This document shows positions 1 to 6,590 of a DNA stretch of 8,484 bases, one piece after another (within the stretch, counting starts at the first letter, position 1; each line of letters begins with the position of its first letter). Position numbers and translations under genes: made by a program. A model generated the notes under the pieces. It was not told where the DNA came from. It worked only from the letters and a program-made list of their open reading frames with translations, and did no database searches. This DNA is from Spirochaetota bacterium (GTDB lineage Bacteria; Spirochaetota; UBA4802; UB4802). Location: NCBI GenBank assembly GCA_029548025.1, contig JAKPOE010000236.1, positions 1-8,484 on the forward strand, given 5' to 3'.

Positions 1-1124
1 GGCTTTAATCCCTGCAGTTGCTTATATGTTTCCTTTAATGGACGCCAATCCCATAAACGTATATTGTTAACTACATCCCTGTTTTTTTCTAAATCTCTGA
101 AGGTTAATGTTTGTGCATTTTCAAACGGCAACTCTTTAACACCATTCAATCCAAATGCTATTCTTGTATAATTAATATTATATTGTATATATGGTTTTTC
201 TTTTTCTAATTCGTTGGGATCAACAATAAATCGTTGCTGCAAAGCTGGAAATATTGTTCCAAATACAAAATATACGGGTAATAGTGTTATTAACAATATA
301 ATGGGCATTTTGAAACTTCTAATGACCATATTAGCAAAGAGAAGTATAGCTGCAATAATAGATATAACCATGCATATGTCATACGCCAATAGTTTAGCAT
401 GAACATCGGCGTATCCTGCCCCAAAAAATTTTGCACGATTGTTAAATAAAAGATCATAAGCCAGTAATCGGTAGCCAGATGCAATGATTAAAACTATCAA
501 ACCAAATAAAATTGACAGATGAGCCCGTGCAAACCTTGAAAATTCCAGCTTACCATTTTGAGAAAAAATGCCATTATTGAGTATATGGAAAAAAAATGAA
601 AAAATAGTAATGAATGACAATGAAACCAGCACCCAGCGAAATATAAATTTATAAAAAGGAAGGGAAAATACAAAAAAACCAATATCCATGTTAAATAAGG
701 GCTCTTTTGGAAAATCGGTGAAAGCAACCTCATTTTTAAACATTAAATATTCTTTCCAGTAAGTTGAAGCCCACAATCCCATAAAAAAACCCAGAACAAC
801 AACCCCAATAATAAGTATAATAAAAAGTAAATTACGTGTTGTTCCAAAACCCGGTATCCTGATTTTATCAAGGATGTTTTTTGTAAAGATCCTCCCTTTA
901 CCGCCCAGTATTCGTATCAAAATAAAATTAAGAATAAACAGGGCAATAAATAAACCCCAGAAAATTGTTTGCACATTGAATTTTGAGAAAAATAAAATCC
1001 AGAATATATCTAAATGATTATAAATTGAAAACCATCGGTAATCTATATAAAATTTACCAATTGAATAAACTAGAATATATCCTGTGATAAAAATGGTTAA
1101 TGCAATCAAAAGTTTACGATTCAT
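1..1124 (-). CDS. UPF0182 (COG1615) family membrane protein, N-terminal part (C-terminus beyond window)
   Basis: An open frame runs without a stop from an ATG at 1124 to the left edge (374 codons), so the C-terminal part is missing from the window. About seven hydrophobic segments are visible, near residues 5-23, 52-72, 99-119, 163-184, 203-222, 247-268 and 274-293. A soluble region follows. Family hallmarks, recognised from memory of COG1615, are FGAGYADVHA (234-243), PALQQRFIVDPNELE (293-307), the NYTRIAFGL stretch (318-326) and NIRLWDWRPLKETYKQL (354-370). Members are usually about 900 residues with a large extracytoplasmic domain; the function is unknown. Two ATGs lie in tandem at 1127 and 1124. 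The Shine-Dalgarno-like AAGGTG (1130-1135) is 5 bases from the second and only 2 from the first, so 1124 is preferred. The gene starts 19 bases after the MFS transporter stop, so co-transcription is likely. Family call is firm; role is unknown. Confidence 0.88.
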   Translation of the reverse strand, partial: MNRKLLIALTIFITGYILVYSIGKFYIDYRWFSIYNHLDIFWILFFSKFNVQTIFWGLFIALFILNFILIRILGGKGRIFTKNILDKIRIPGFGTTRNLLFIILIIGVVVLGFFMGLWASTYWKEYLMFKNEVAFTDFPKEPLFNMDIGFFVFSLPFYKFIFRWVLVSLSFITIFSFFFHILNNGIFSQNGKLEFSRFARAHLSILFGLIVLIIASGYRLLAYDLLFNNRAKFFGAGYADVHAKLLAYDICMVISIIAAILLFANMVIRSFKMPIILLITLLPVYFVFGTIFPALQQRFIVDPNELEKEKPYIQYNINYTRIAFGLNGVKELPFENAQTLTFRDLEKNRDVVNNIRLWDWRPLKETYKQLQGLK

Positions 1125-1143
1125 CATATCACCTTGCTAATTT

Positions 1144-2475
1144 TTACTTCATCTTTTCAGCTTTTTCTTTCAAAATTGCATTGAGGCGCGCTTCATCTTC
1201 AGGAAATGTTTTAATCATAACCAAAAGTAATAATCCACACAAAAGCCAGAAAAGATTTGCTATATTAAATGCCATTAAACGGCCAAACAGTACAATGAGT
1301 GCACTTATAATAACAGGTCCAAAACCCTTCCCTAAATCATCCGTGAGATTAAATAATGAAAAGATAGAACCTCGTGTTTCAGGAGTATTTACATTCAGCA
1401 ATATTGCGCGTACATTAGGCCCGGTGATAGTTACCGTAAATCCAGTTATAAAGCCATAAATCAATGGTAACGTGGGATCTGGTTCAGGTATGATAACCTG
1501 AGGCGTGTAATTTAGTAACAATGCCATTGGAATAATACCAAGAAGCGTTGAGGTGCCGCACAGCATTGGAAGATATTTGGGTTTGATATTATACAACCAG
1601 TTACCAATAAAACCTCCAATAAATGCCCCCAATATTGCCGCAGCACCTACTGTCAATACAATAAGTGTTGCTACTTCTATTGAGTAACCCTTGTCCTGTG
1701 AATAAAAATCATTCAGAAAAATAAAGAAAACACCCCATGGTACGGTTCCAGGTATCCCCTGTAGAAATACCAGAATATTTGTTTTTATTTTAAAGAGCGA
1801 TTTATATTCACGCCAGTTGATTTTCCCAGTGTAAACCTTTCCTTCTTCAATAAGTTCTTTTAAACTTTCTTCGGTTTTTCCACGTTGAGGTTCTTTAACA
1901 AACAACAAAAATATGAAAGCCAATATAAAATTAGGAATGGCAACAATGATAAAAGGTAAGCGCCAGCCATATGCTGAACCAATAAAACCAGCCATAAGTT
2001 GCCCTACAGCAATACCAAGCCCCTGAGCCAATCCAATCCATGCAGAAGCAGCAGCCCTGTTTTCATGTGAAAAATAATCACCAATAATTGAAAATGTTAA
2101 GGGAAGTGCACCACCAATGCCAATACCGGTCAATGCCCTTAACCAGAACAACTGATCATAGTTTTGAGCAAAACCGGTTAATAAGCATGGTAATTCACCA
2201 ACAATGATAACAAATAAAAATAAATTTCGCCGTGATATCTTATCTGTCAAATAGCCTATTGCTAATGTTACCAATCCTCCCAGAATCCAGAATACAAATG
2301 AGATGTGCCCACCCAGCATGACATCGCGTTGTACATCATTAAAGCCAAAATCATGCGCAATCTGCGTTAAATTGGGAGCCATTAAATTTTGATCGGCAAA
2401 CAAAAAAAGATTCATCAATGCAATTAAGATAACAGCAAACAACTCTTTTTTAGCAAACCCGTTTTTTTGTTTCAT
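1144..2475 (-). CDS. Spinster-like major facilitator superfamily (MFS) transporter
   Basis: A 443-residue inner-membrane transporter of normal MFS length with about twelve hydrophobic segments, split 6+6 by a charged cytoplasmic loop (about 194-232). TM1 carries FADQNLMAPNL (26-36), a D-Q-x-x-x-x-P pattern typical of spinster-like MFS proteins. The loop between TM2 and TM3 carries motif A, GYLTDKISRR (74-83). TM4 has WLRALTGIGIGGALP (111-125). A second conserved block, NTPETRGS...GPV (363-388), lies in the C-half. The spinster group includes lipid and lysolipid carriers in eukaryotes, but many bacterial members have no known substrate, so none is assigned. The start at 2475 follows GGAGG (2487-2491) at an 11-base spacing, slightly long. 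The next gene downstream is the UPF0182 protein, 19 bases away, probably in the same operon. The C-terminus is a short charged tail (FPEDEARLNAILKEKAEKMK). Confidence 0.85.
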   Translation of the reverse strand: MKQKNGFAKKELFAVILIALMNLFLFADQNLMAPNLTQIAHDFGFNDVQRDVMLGGHISFVFWILGGLVTLAIGYLTDKISRRNLFLFVIIVGELPCLLTGFAQNYDQLFWLRALTGIGIGGALPLTFSIIGDYFSHENRAAASAWIGLAQGLGIAVGQLMAGFIGSAYGWRLPFIIVAIPNFILAFIFLLFVKEPQRGKTEESLKELIEEGKVYTGKINWREYKSLFKIKTNILVFLQGIPGTVPWGVFFIFLNDFYSQDKGYSIEVATLIVLTVGAAAILGAFIGGFIGNWLYNIKPKYLPMLCGTSTLLGIIPMALLLNYTPQVIIPEPDPTLPLIYGFITGFTVTITGPNVRAILLNVNTPETRGSIFSLFNLTDDLGKGFGPVIISALIVLFGRLMAFNIANLFWLLCGLLLLVMIKTFPEDEARLNAILKEKAEKMK

Positions 2476-2554
2476 ATATCAAACATCCTCCAAAAATATA
2501 AACTTAACACCAATGTCTTTGTGGGCAATTAACAAAATGCATTGTAACTATCAT

Positions 2555-2585
2555 ATTATAATAACGAAATCAAGAATTTTTTCAA
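2555..2585 (-). promoter_or_regulatory. Possible sigma70-type promoter for the MFS/UPF0182 operon
   Basis: On the minus strand a perfect TATAAT lies at 2555-2560. A TTGAAA lies at 2580-2585, with a 19-base spacer, longer than the 17 preferred. It would give a leader of about 70 bases before the MFS start codon. In such AT-rich DNA a TATAAT can occur by chance, so this is only a candidate. Confidence 0.3.
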
Positions 2586-2603
2586 ATTTATTCAACATTC
2601 TTT

Positions 2604-2876
2604 TTACATGGTCTGTTGTGGTTTTGGCACTATTACTATTCCTTCTTCTCTACTGCCAAAATAATTGCAAGCATTGTGCAAACAATAATAAACAGTATAT
2701 ACTCAAACAAGCGCATCTATTTCAATCATTGAATTGTTATAGGGAGCTATCGCACAAATGATGTCATTAACTCTTTTAGTATAGATATATTGAACTACCT
2801 TTAAACTATTATTACTAACCGCTACAACGGTTGGATACTTTCCACTCCATGATGGATCAATGCCACTATAATACAT
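2604..2876 (-). pseudogene. Decayed remnant resembling the N-terminus of a DUF429 (RNase H-like) protein
   Basis: On the minus strand an ATG at 2876 opens 57 codons ending in TGA (2703-2705). The same frame then stays open for 32 more codons to TAA (2604-2606). The first part contains GIDPSWSGKYPT (residues 5-16), a run of hydrophobic residues, and MIEIDALV (50-57). This order matches, as I recall it, the start of DUF429 proteins: a GID-x-x-WS-x-x-x-PT strand-loop followed about 40 residues later by an IDAPL strand. After the TGA the frame carries YFGSREEGI, which recalls the following FG-x-R-x-x-G segment. Intact family members are roughly 230-250 residues, so this is a truncated relic with an internal stop. 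The ATG has no convincing ribosome-binding site. A plus-strand frame across the same DNA (2513-2761) also lacks one. The pseudogene call is an inference from motif order; a short genuine 57-residue protein is less likely. Confidence 0.45.
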
Positions 2877-2893
2877 TGTTGTATATCACTATT

Positions 2894-2931
2894 TAAAAAA
2901 ATAAAGGGGCATTGTAAGTTTATGCCCCTTT
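2894..2931 (-). terminator. Rho-independent terminator after fadD (possibly bidirectional)
   Basis: The arms AAAGGGGCAT (2903-2912) and ATGCCCCTTT (2922-2931) are perfect inverted repeats of 10 bp with a 9-base loop. Read on the minus strand the hairpin is followed by a T-rich run (reverse complement of 2894-2902), the classic intrinsic terminator layout. It lies 38 bases downstream of the fadD stop codon. On the plus strand the stem ends in five Ts, so it could also act weakly in that direction, although no plus-strand gene is seen before it. Confidence 0.88.
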
Positions 2932-2968
2932 TTGATTAAACAAATTGTATCAAATAAATCAAACTAAC

Positions 2969-4639
2969 TTATTTTTTCTCCATTTTTTCTAATTCCATCT
3001 TACGAAGTTCTTTACGCAATATCTTCCCAACATTGCTTTTTGGCAGTTCATTGATAAATTCAACCATCTTTGGTACTTTATAAGCTGCCAATTTTGTTTT
3101 GCAATAATCTATGACCTCTTGTTCGGTCATTGTTTCACCAGGTTTCAGTACAACAAATGCCTTAACTGTTTCACCACGATATTTGTCCGGCACTCCAATT
3201 GCACACGCTTCCAGAATCTTTGGATGTTCAAAAAGAACTTCATCAATGTCACGTGGATAAATATTATATCCACCTGCTATGATCATATCCTTCTTTCTGT
3301 CAACAATATAGAAATATCCATTTTCATCAACTTTAGCAATATCACCGGTATAGAGCCATCCATCCCGTAATGTCTTTGCTGTTTCATCAGGCATCTTGTA
3401 ATATCCGCTCATTACCTGTGGTCCTCTAATGCATAATTCTCCTTCCTGTCCAATTTCCATCTCCTTTGTCCCCTCATCCAGATCAACTATCTTACATTCA
3501 GTGTCAGGGATTGGCAAACCAATGGAACCTGGAATTGTCTTCCCACCATAAGGATTGATAGTTACAACAGGAGTTGTTTCAGATAAGCCGTACCCTTCGC
3601 ATATAGGTGCACCTGTTTTTGCTTCAAACTCCCTAATAACATCAACCGGTAACGGAGCGGCACCTGAAAAACAACCTTTGATAGTTGAAATATCGGCTTC
3701 TTTAATCTTTGGATGGTTTAAAAGTCCAACATAGAACGTTGGAACAGCAGGCATAAAATCAACTTTATGTTTTATTAATGCTTCTAATACTGCTCCTGCC
3801 TCAGGACGTGGTATTAGAACCTGAGTCCATCCATAAAATGCACTAATATTCATAACCGTTGTCATGCCAAATGAGTGGAAATATGGCAACACCCCAATAC
3901 TGGTCAATTCACCACGTTTAAATTCAGGAAACCATGCCTTTATCTGCTGTACATTAGACGAAAGGTTTTTATGTGAAAGCATTGCACCCTTACTAACAGC
4001 AGTTGTACCACCCGTATACTGTAGGGTTGCCAGATCATTAAATTTAGCCATAGTTCCCGGATCTTTATCAGGATACTTTTTTAAAAGATCTGTCCATTCA
4101 TATACTTCTGGCGTTGGAGGAATATTTCGATGATTGGCTTTAGCAACAATTGGTAAAAGCTGCTTTTTAGGAAATCCTAAATGATCACGGATATGAGCTA
4201 CAATAATCTTTTTCACCTGTGTTTTAGGTCGCAATGCAATCATACGGGGTCCTAATAGATCAAGGGTAATGAGCACTGTTGATTCTGAGTTATTCAACTG
4301 GTGTTCCAATTCATGATCCGTATAGAGCGGATTATTCATAACCACTACTGCTCCTATCTTCCATGCTGCATATGAACCAATGACTATCTGTGGCATGTTT
4401 GGCATGAGCATTGCCACTTTATCACCCGGTTTTACACCTAGATCAATCAATGCATTGGCAATTTTATTAACCATGGACTGCATCTTTTTAAAACTAATTT
4501 TCGCATCCAGAAAGATCATTGCATTTTTATTGGGAAAATCCTTTGCAGATCTTTCAAAACCATGCACAACGGTTATCTCATCATATTTGAGGGTATGCGG
4601 GACACCCGGTGCATAAGATTTTAACCAAATCTTTTCCAT
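2969..4639 (-). CDS. fadD: Long-chain fatty acid--CoA ligase (FadD-like AMP-forming acyl-CoA synthetase)
   Basis: Activates a fatty acid with ATP to acyl-AMP and then forms acyl-CoA, the entry step of beta-oxidation or lipid remodelling. The 556-residue length is normal for bacterial FadD. Numbering from the 4639 start, the ATP-binding P-loop is YTGGTTAVSKG (208-218), the adenine-binding motif is GYGLSETTP (349-357), the ribose-binding Asp lies in WLYTGD (428-433), the hinge is DRKKDMI (447-453), and the catalytic Lys is in PKSNVGK (K539). The P-loop has Ala where the family signature has Gly or Ser (TTGxxKG). I choose ATG 4639 over 4660 because a perfect AGGAGGT (4647-4653) sits 7 bases before it and would lie inside the longer frame. 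Apparently monocistronic: its own promoter is upstream and a strong terminator follows. Substrate chain length is not readable from sequence; the AMP-binding family call is certain. Confidence 0.92.
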   Translation of the reverse strand: MEKIWLKSYAPGVPHTLKYDEITVVHGFERSAKDFPNKNAMIFLDAKISFKKMQSMVNKIANALIDLGVKPGDKVAMLMPNMPQIVIGSYAAWKIGAVVVMNNPLYTDHELEHQLNNSESTVLITLDLLGPRMIALRPKTQVKKIIVAHIRDHLGFPKKQLLPIVAKANHRNIPPTPEVYEWTDLLKKYPDKDPGTMAKFNDLATLQYTGGTTAVSKGAMLSHKNLSSNVQQIKAWFPEFKRGELTSIGVLPYFHSFGMTTVMNISAFYGWTQVLIPRPEAGAVLEALIKHKVDFMPAVPTFYVGLLNHPKIKEADISTIKGCFSGAAPLPVDVIREFEAKTGAPICEGYGLSETTPVVTINPYGGKTIPGSIGLPIPDTECKIVDLDEGTKEMEIGQEGELCIRGPQVMSGYYKMPDETAKTLRDGWLYTGDIAKVDENGYFYIVDRKKDMIIAGGYNIYPRDIDEVLFEHPKILEACAIGVPDKYRGETVKAFVVLKPGETMTEQEVIDYCKTKLAAYKVPKMVEFINELPKSNVGKILRKELRKMELEKMEKK

Positions 4640-4646
4640 TGCACAA

Positions 4647-4653
4647 ACCTCCT
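4647..4653 (-). promoter_or_regulatory. Shine-Dalgarno site that fixes the fadD start
   Basis: AGGAGGT on the minus strand, a full anti-16S match, lies 7 bases upstream of ATG 4639. The alternative ATG at 4660 is preceded only by AT-rich sequence with no purine-rich site, and starting there would put this site inside the coding region. Confidence 0.8.
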
Positions 4654-4672
4654 GTGTCATTTTTGTAAATTA

Positions 4673-4716
4673 TAATTATTAAGAATACATTTACTGGTAA
4701 AAATGATGAATAATTA
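4673..4716. repeat. Nested inverted repeats in the fadD leader
   Basis: TAATTATT (4673-4680) and AATAATTA (4709-4716) are perfect inverted repeats. Almost concentric inside them is a smaller palindrome, TTTAC-TG-GTAAA (4690-4701). The element lies between the predicted fadD promoter and its Shine-Dalgarno site, a place where an operator would act. The AT-only outer arms could arise by chance; the inner dyad is the more credible part. No specific regulator is assigned. Confidence 0.3.
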
Positions 4717-4736
4717 AATACGACATATATAGTACC

Positions 4737-4766
4737 ATATTAAAAATTATTACCATACATTGTCAA
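4737..4766 (-). promoter_or_regulatory. Predicted sigma70-type promoter for fadD
   Basis: On the minus strand a perfect TTGACA (4761-4766) is followed after 18 bases by TAATAT (4737-4742), four of six matches to TATAAT. A TATATAT run lies a little further downstream. Transcription would begin near 4730 and give a leader of roughly 90 bases before ATG 4639. Confidence 0.5.
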
Positions 4767-5035
4767 CCAATTATTTATATATAACATTTTTATTCATTTA
4801 TTGATATATAACTACAAAACATATTTATATATATATAATAATTTTTATAGGAAAAGCAACTTATAGCTTCCAATAACTTTAAATTTGTTTCTCACATTAT
4901 AGTAGCGATTTCGTCGTCTGTATTGAGTCATCAATGGACATTATGCAATAACTTTCCATGGAATTTTAATTGAAAAATTATTTGTTTTTTATTACATAGC
5001 AGTAAGCTTATTACTTATTATAGGAGAAAGTTACT
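4767..5035. other. AT-rich divergent spacer between fadD and the DUF2889 gene
   Basis: No gene is seen. Positions 4767-4855 are almost pure A and T, including a run of alternating TA near 4826-4838, which could serve as upstream promoter DNA or bind a nucleoid protein. Positions 4856-4960 are less AT-rich, with short frames in several phases but no start plus ribosome site that makes sense. The last part carries a weak candidate promoter and the ribosome site of the DUF2889 gene. Confidence 0.6.
4970..4998 (+). promoter_or_regulatory. Weak candidate promoter for the DUF2889 gene
   Basis: TTGAAA (4970-4975) is followed after 17 bases by TACATA (4993-4998), which matches TATAAT at only three positions. 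Spacing is ideal and the location, about 40 bases before the start codon, is sensible, but the -10 match is poor. Confidence 0.25.
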
Positions 5036-5578
5036 ATGGAAAGCAAAAAAATTTTTTCTAGAACTATTGATATAGTTAGTTATCAAGATGGACCTGATTC
5101 AGTTTATATTAAAGGTGAAATCAAAGACACACGCCTGTGCCAAAATTATCTGGTAACTGGAGAAAAGCAAAACCCGGGTGTACTGCACAACATGATCATT
5201 ACAATGCGTGTCAGCGGCAGCAACCTGGTGATCAGCGATATACAGGTAACAATGAAACAGTATCCACGCGAGGAATGTGCAGAAGCAAATTATAATATTC
5301 AAAAATTAAACGGGATTTCTATAACAAAGGGATTTACAAAGGCTGTAAAAGATGCTATTGGCGGTACAAAAGGTTGTTCGCATGTAACAAATTGTATTCT
5401 GGCTATGGGGCCTGCCGCTGTTCAGAGTTTCTGGGCTATGAAAGCTCAACAACCAGTTTCAAAAGAATTTGATAGCGGCGGCTCAATGTCTCAATATTTG
5501 ATAGATACCTGCCATGTATGGCGGAAAGATGGTCCTATGGTAAAAAATTTAGCTGAGATAATCAATAAATTAAAATAA
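5036..5578 (+). CDS. DUF2889 domain protein
   Basis: A complete 180-residue soluble protein with no signal peptide or membrane segment; the DUF2889 domain covers nearly all of it. Family-like features, recognised from memory, are a basic/aromatic start with an SRTIDI strand (8-13), a conserved His in VLHNM (49-53), the segment YPREEC (76-81), LNGISITKGF (91-100), the glycine pair and GCSH (G113, C114, H116), and DTCHVW near the end (157-162). Conserved H51, C81, C114, H116 and C159 could bind a metal or act in catalysis, but this is inference: the family has no assigned function that I know of. The ATG at 5036 follows AGGAGA (5022-5027) at 8 bases, a good ribosome site. It is the only plus-strand gene here, transcribed away from fadD and converging on thiL with 7 bases between stop codons. 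The family call is probable. Confidence 0.75.
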   Translation: MESKKIFSRTIDIVSYQDGPDSVYIKGEIKDTRLCQNYLVTGEKQNPGVLHNMIITMRVSGSNLVISDIQVTMKQYPREECAEANYNIQKLNGISITKGFTKAVKDAIGGTKGCSHVTNCILAMGPAAVQSFWAMKAQQPVSKEFDSGGSMSQYLIDTCHVWRKDGPMVKNLAEIINKLK

Positions 5579-5585
5579 TATTTTA

Positions 5586-6590
5586 TTATACAAAGTGGTC
5601 CCATCCACCTGCTTTGATATTAATTAGTGAACCATCTATTTTTCTCATTACATATTTTTTATCTGGTGTTATTATTCCTATTTTGTAGATTGCTCTATTA
5701 AATGTATTATAAAAATTTTTTTCTAATTGCAATGAAGCATTTTCATCAACAGTGAAAACCAGCACATAATCTTCGCCGCCCGACAATGCATAGTCAGTAG
5801 CGTTTAATGCATTATCATCGCAATACTGTTGCAATTGGGGTGAAATTGGTATTGATTTTTCGTCCAGTATAAATCCCACATTACTTTCCTCTGCAATGTG
5901 CAATAGATCAGAGCTTAACCCATCACTTACATCTATACAGGAATGGACTGCACCCGTATTGCTTAAAAACAAACCCTCTTCAACATGAGGTCGCGGTAAT
6001 GTATGAGCATGGAGCAACTTTTTTTCATAGTCATGCTGTGGATTTTTATTTTGTAAAATAAAATCCAATCCCGCCCTGCTATCGCCCAGAAAGCCTGTAC
6101 AATAGATAGCATCACCAGCTTTTGCGGTATTACGATACAATATGTTATTTTTTTTTGCAGCTCCTGTAACAGCAACATTAATTATTAAATCAGTTTTTGA
6201 TGATGTTGTGTCACCACCCAGTATGTTGACACTATACAGTTGAGCCAATTGTTTCATCCCCCTGTATAGTTCATCCAGATACTCAAGCGGTGTTTCTATT
6301 GGGATTCCTATGCTTACAAAGGCATGCTGAGGTTTAGCTCCCATAGCTGCAATATCACTCAGGTTAACCGCCAGCGATTTATATCCCAGCTCATAACCTT
6401 GGACAGATTCTTTTATAAAGTGAATTCTTTCCACAAGCAAATCGGTGGTAAGCACTATACATTCATTGTGGTCCACTGTAAACACGGCTGCATCGTCACC
6501 TATAGCGCGCAATACATTTCTATCATCATAAATAGTGTCGGGGGTTATGCGCTTAATAAAACCAAATTCACCGATATCATTAAGTTTCAT
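5586..6590 (-). CDS. thiL: Thiamine-monophosphate kinase
   Basis: Phosphorylates thiamin monophosphate with ATP to thiamin pyrophosphate, the last step of cofactor synthesis, in the cytoplasm. The 334-residue protein has the PurM/ThiL fold order: IGDDAAVF (30-37), TTDLLVERIHF (48-58), NLSDIAAMGAKP (76-87), GGDTTSS (125-131), SDGLSSDL (222-229), GGEDYVLVF (271-279) and the C-terminal GGWDHF (328-333). The Asp-rich metal and ATP ligands (DD at 32-33, D50, D79, D127, D223) are all present, so it should be active. It is the last gene of the thiamin operon. Its ATG overlaps the thiE stop as ATGA, so translation is probably coupled. A run of nine As in the coding strand (about codons 146-148) keeps frame. 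No strong terminator follows; the convergent DUF2889 gene ends 7 bases away. Confidence 0.95.
   Translation of the reverse strand: MKLNDIGEFGFIKRITPDTIYDDRNVLRAIGDDAAVFTVDHNECIVLTTDLLVERIHFIKESVQGYELGYKSLAVNLSDIAAMGAKPQHAFVSIGIPIETPLEYLDELYRGMKQLAQLYSVNILGGDTTSSKTDLIINVAVTGAAKKNNILYRNTAKAGDAIYCTGFLGDSRAGLDFILQNKNPQHDYEKKLLHAHTLPRPHVEEGLFLSNTGAVHSCIDVSDGLSSDLLHIAEESNVGFILDEKSIPISPQLQQYCDDNALNATDYALSGGEDYVLVFTVDENASLQLEKNFYNTFNRAIYKIGIITPDKKYVMRKIDGSLINIKAGGWDHFV

Noticed and set aside
290..733. Two minus-strand frames (290-484 and 497-733) inside the left-end gene
   Set aside because: They are a different frame of the UPF0182 gene, whose own frame is continuous from 1124 to the edge and carries the family motifs.
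1100..1459. 119-codon plus-strand frame over the end of the MFS gene
   Set aside because: Antisense to a clear transporter coding sequence; no motif support.
2513..2761. Plus-strand 82-codon frame with a hydrophobic stretch between the MFS gene and fadD
   Set aside because: No ribosome site before the ATG, odd composition, and it lies antisense to the DUF429-like relic; the hydrophobic run reflects AT-rich sequence.
4856..4960. Possible small gene or RNA in the less AT-rich middle of the fadD/DUF2889 spacer
   Set aside because: Short frames exist but none has a start with a ribosome site, and no stable hairpin or tRNA-like fold was seen.
5575..5589. ATAATA-TTT-TATTAT hairpin as a terminator between the DUF2889 gene and thiL
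   Set aside because: Six A/T pairs only, no GC core and no following T tract in either direction; too weak to call.
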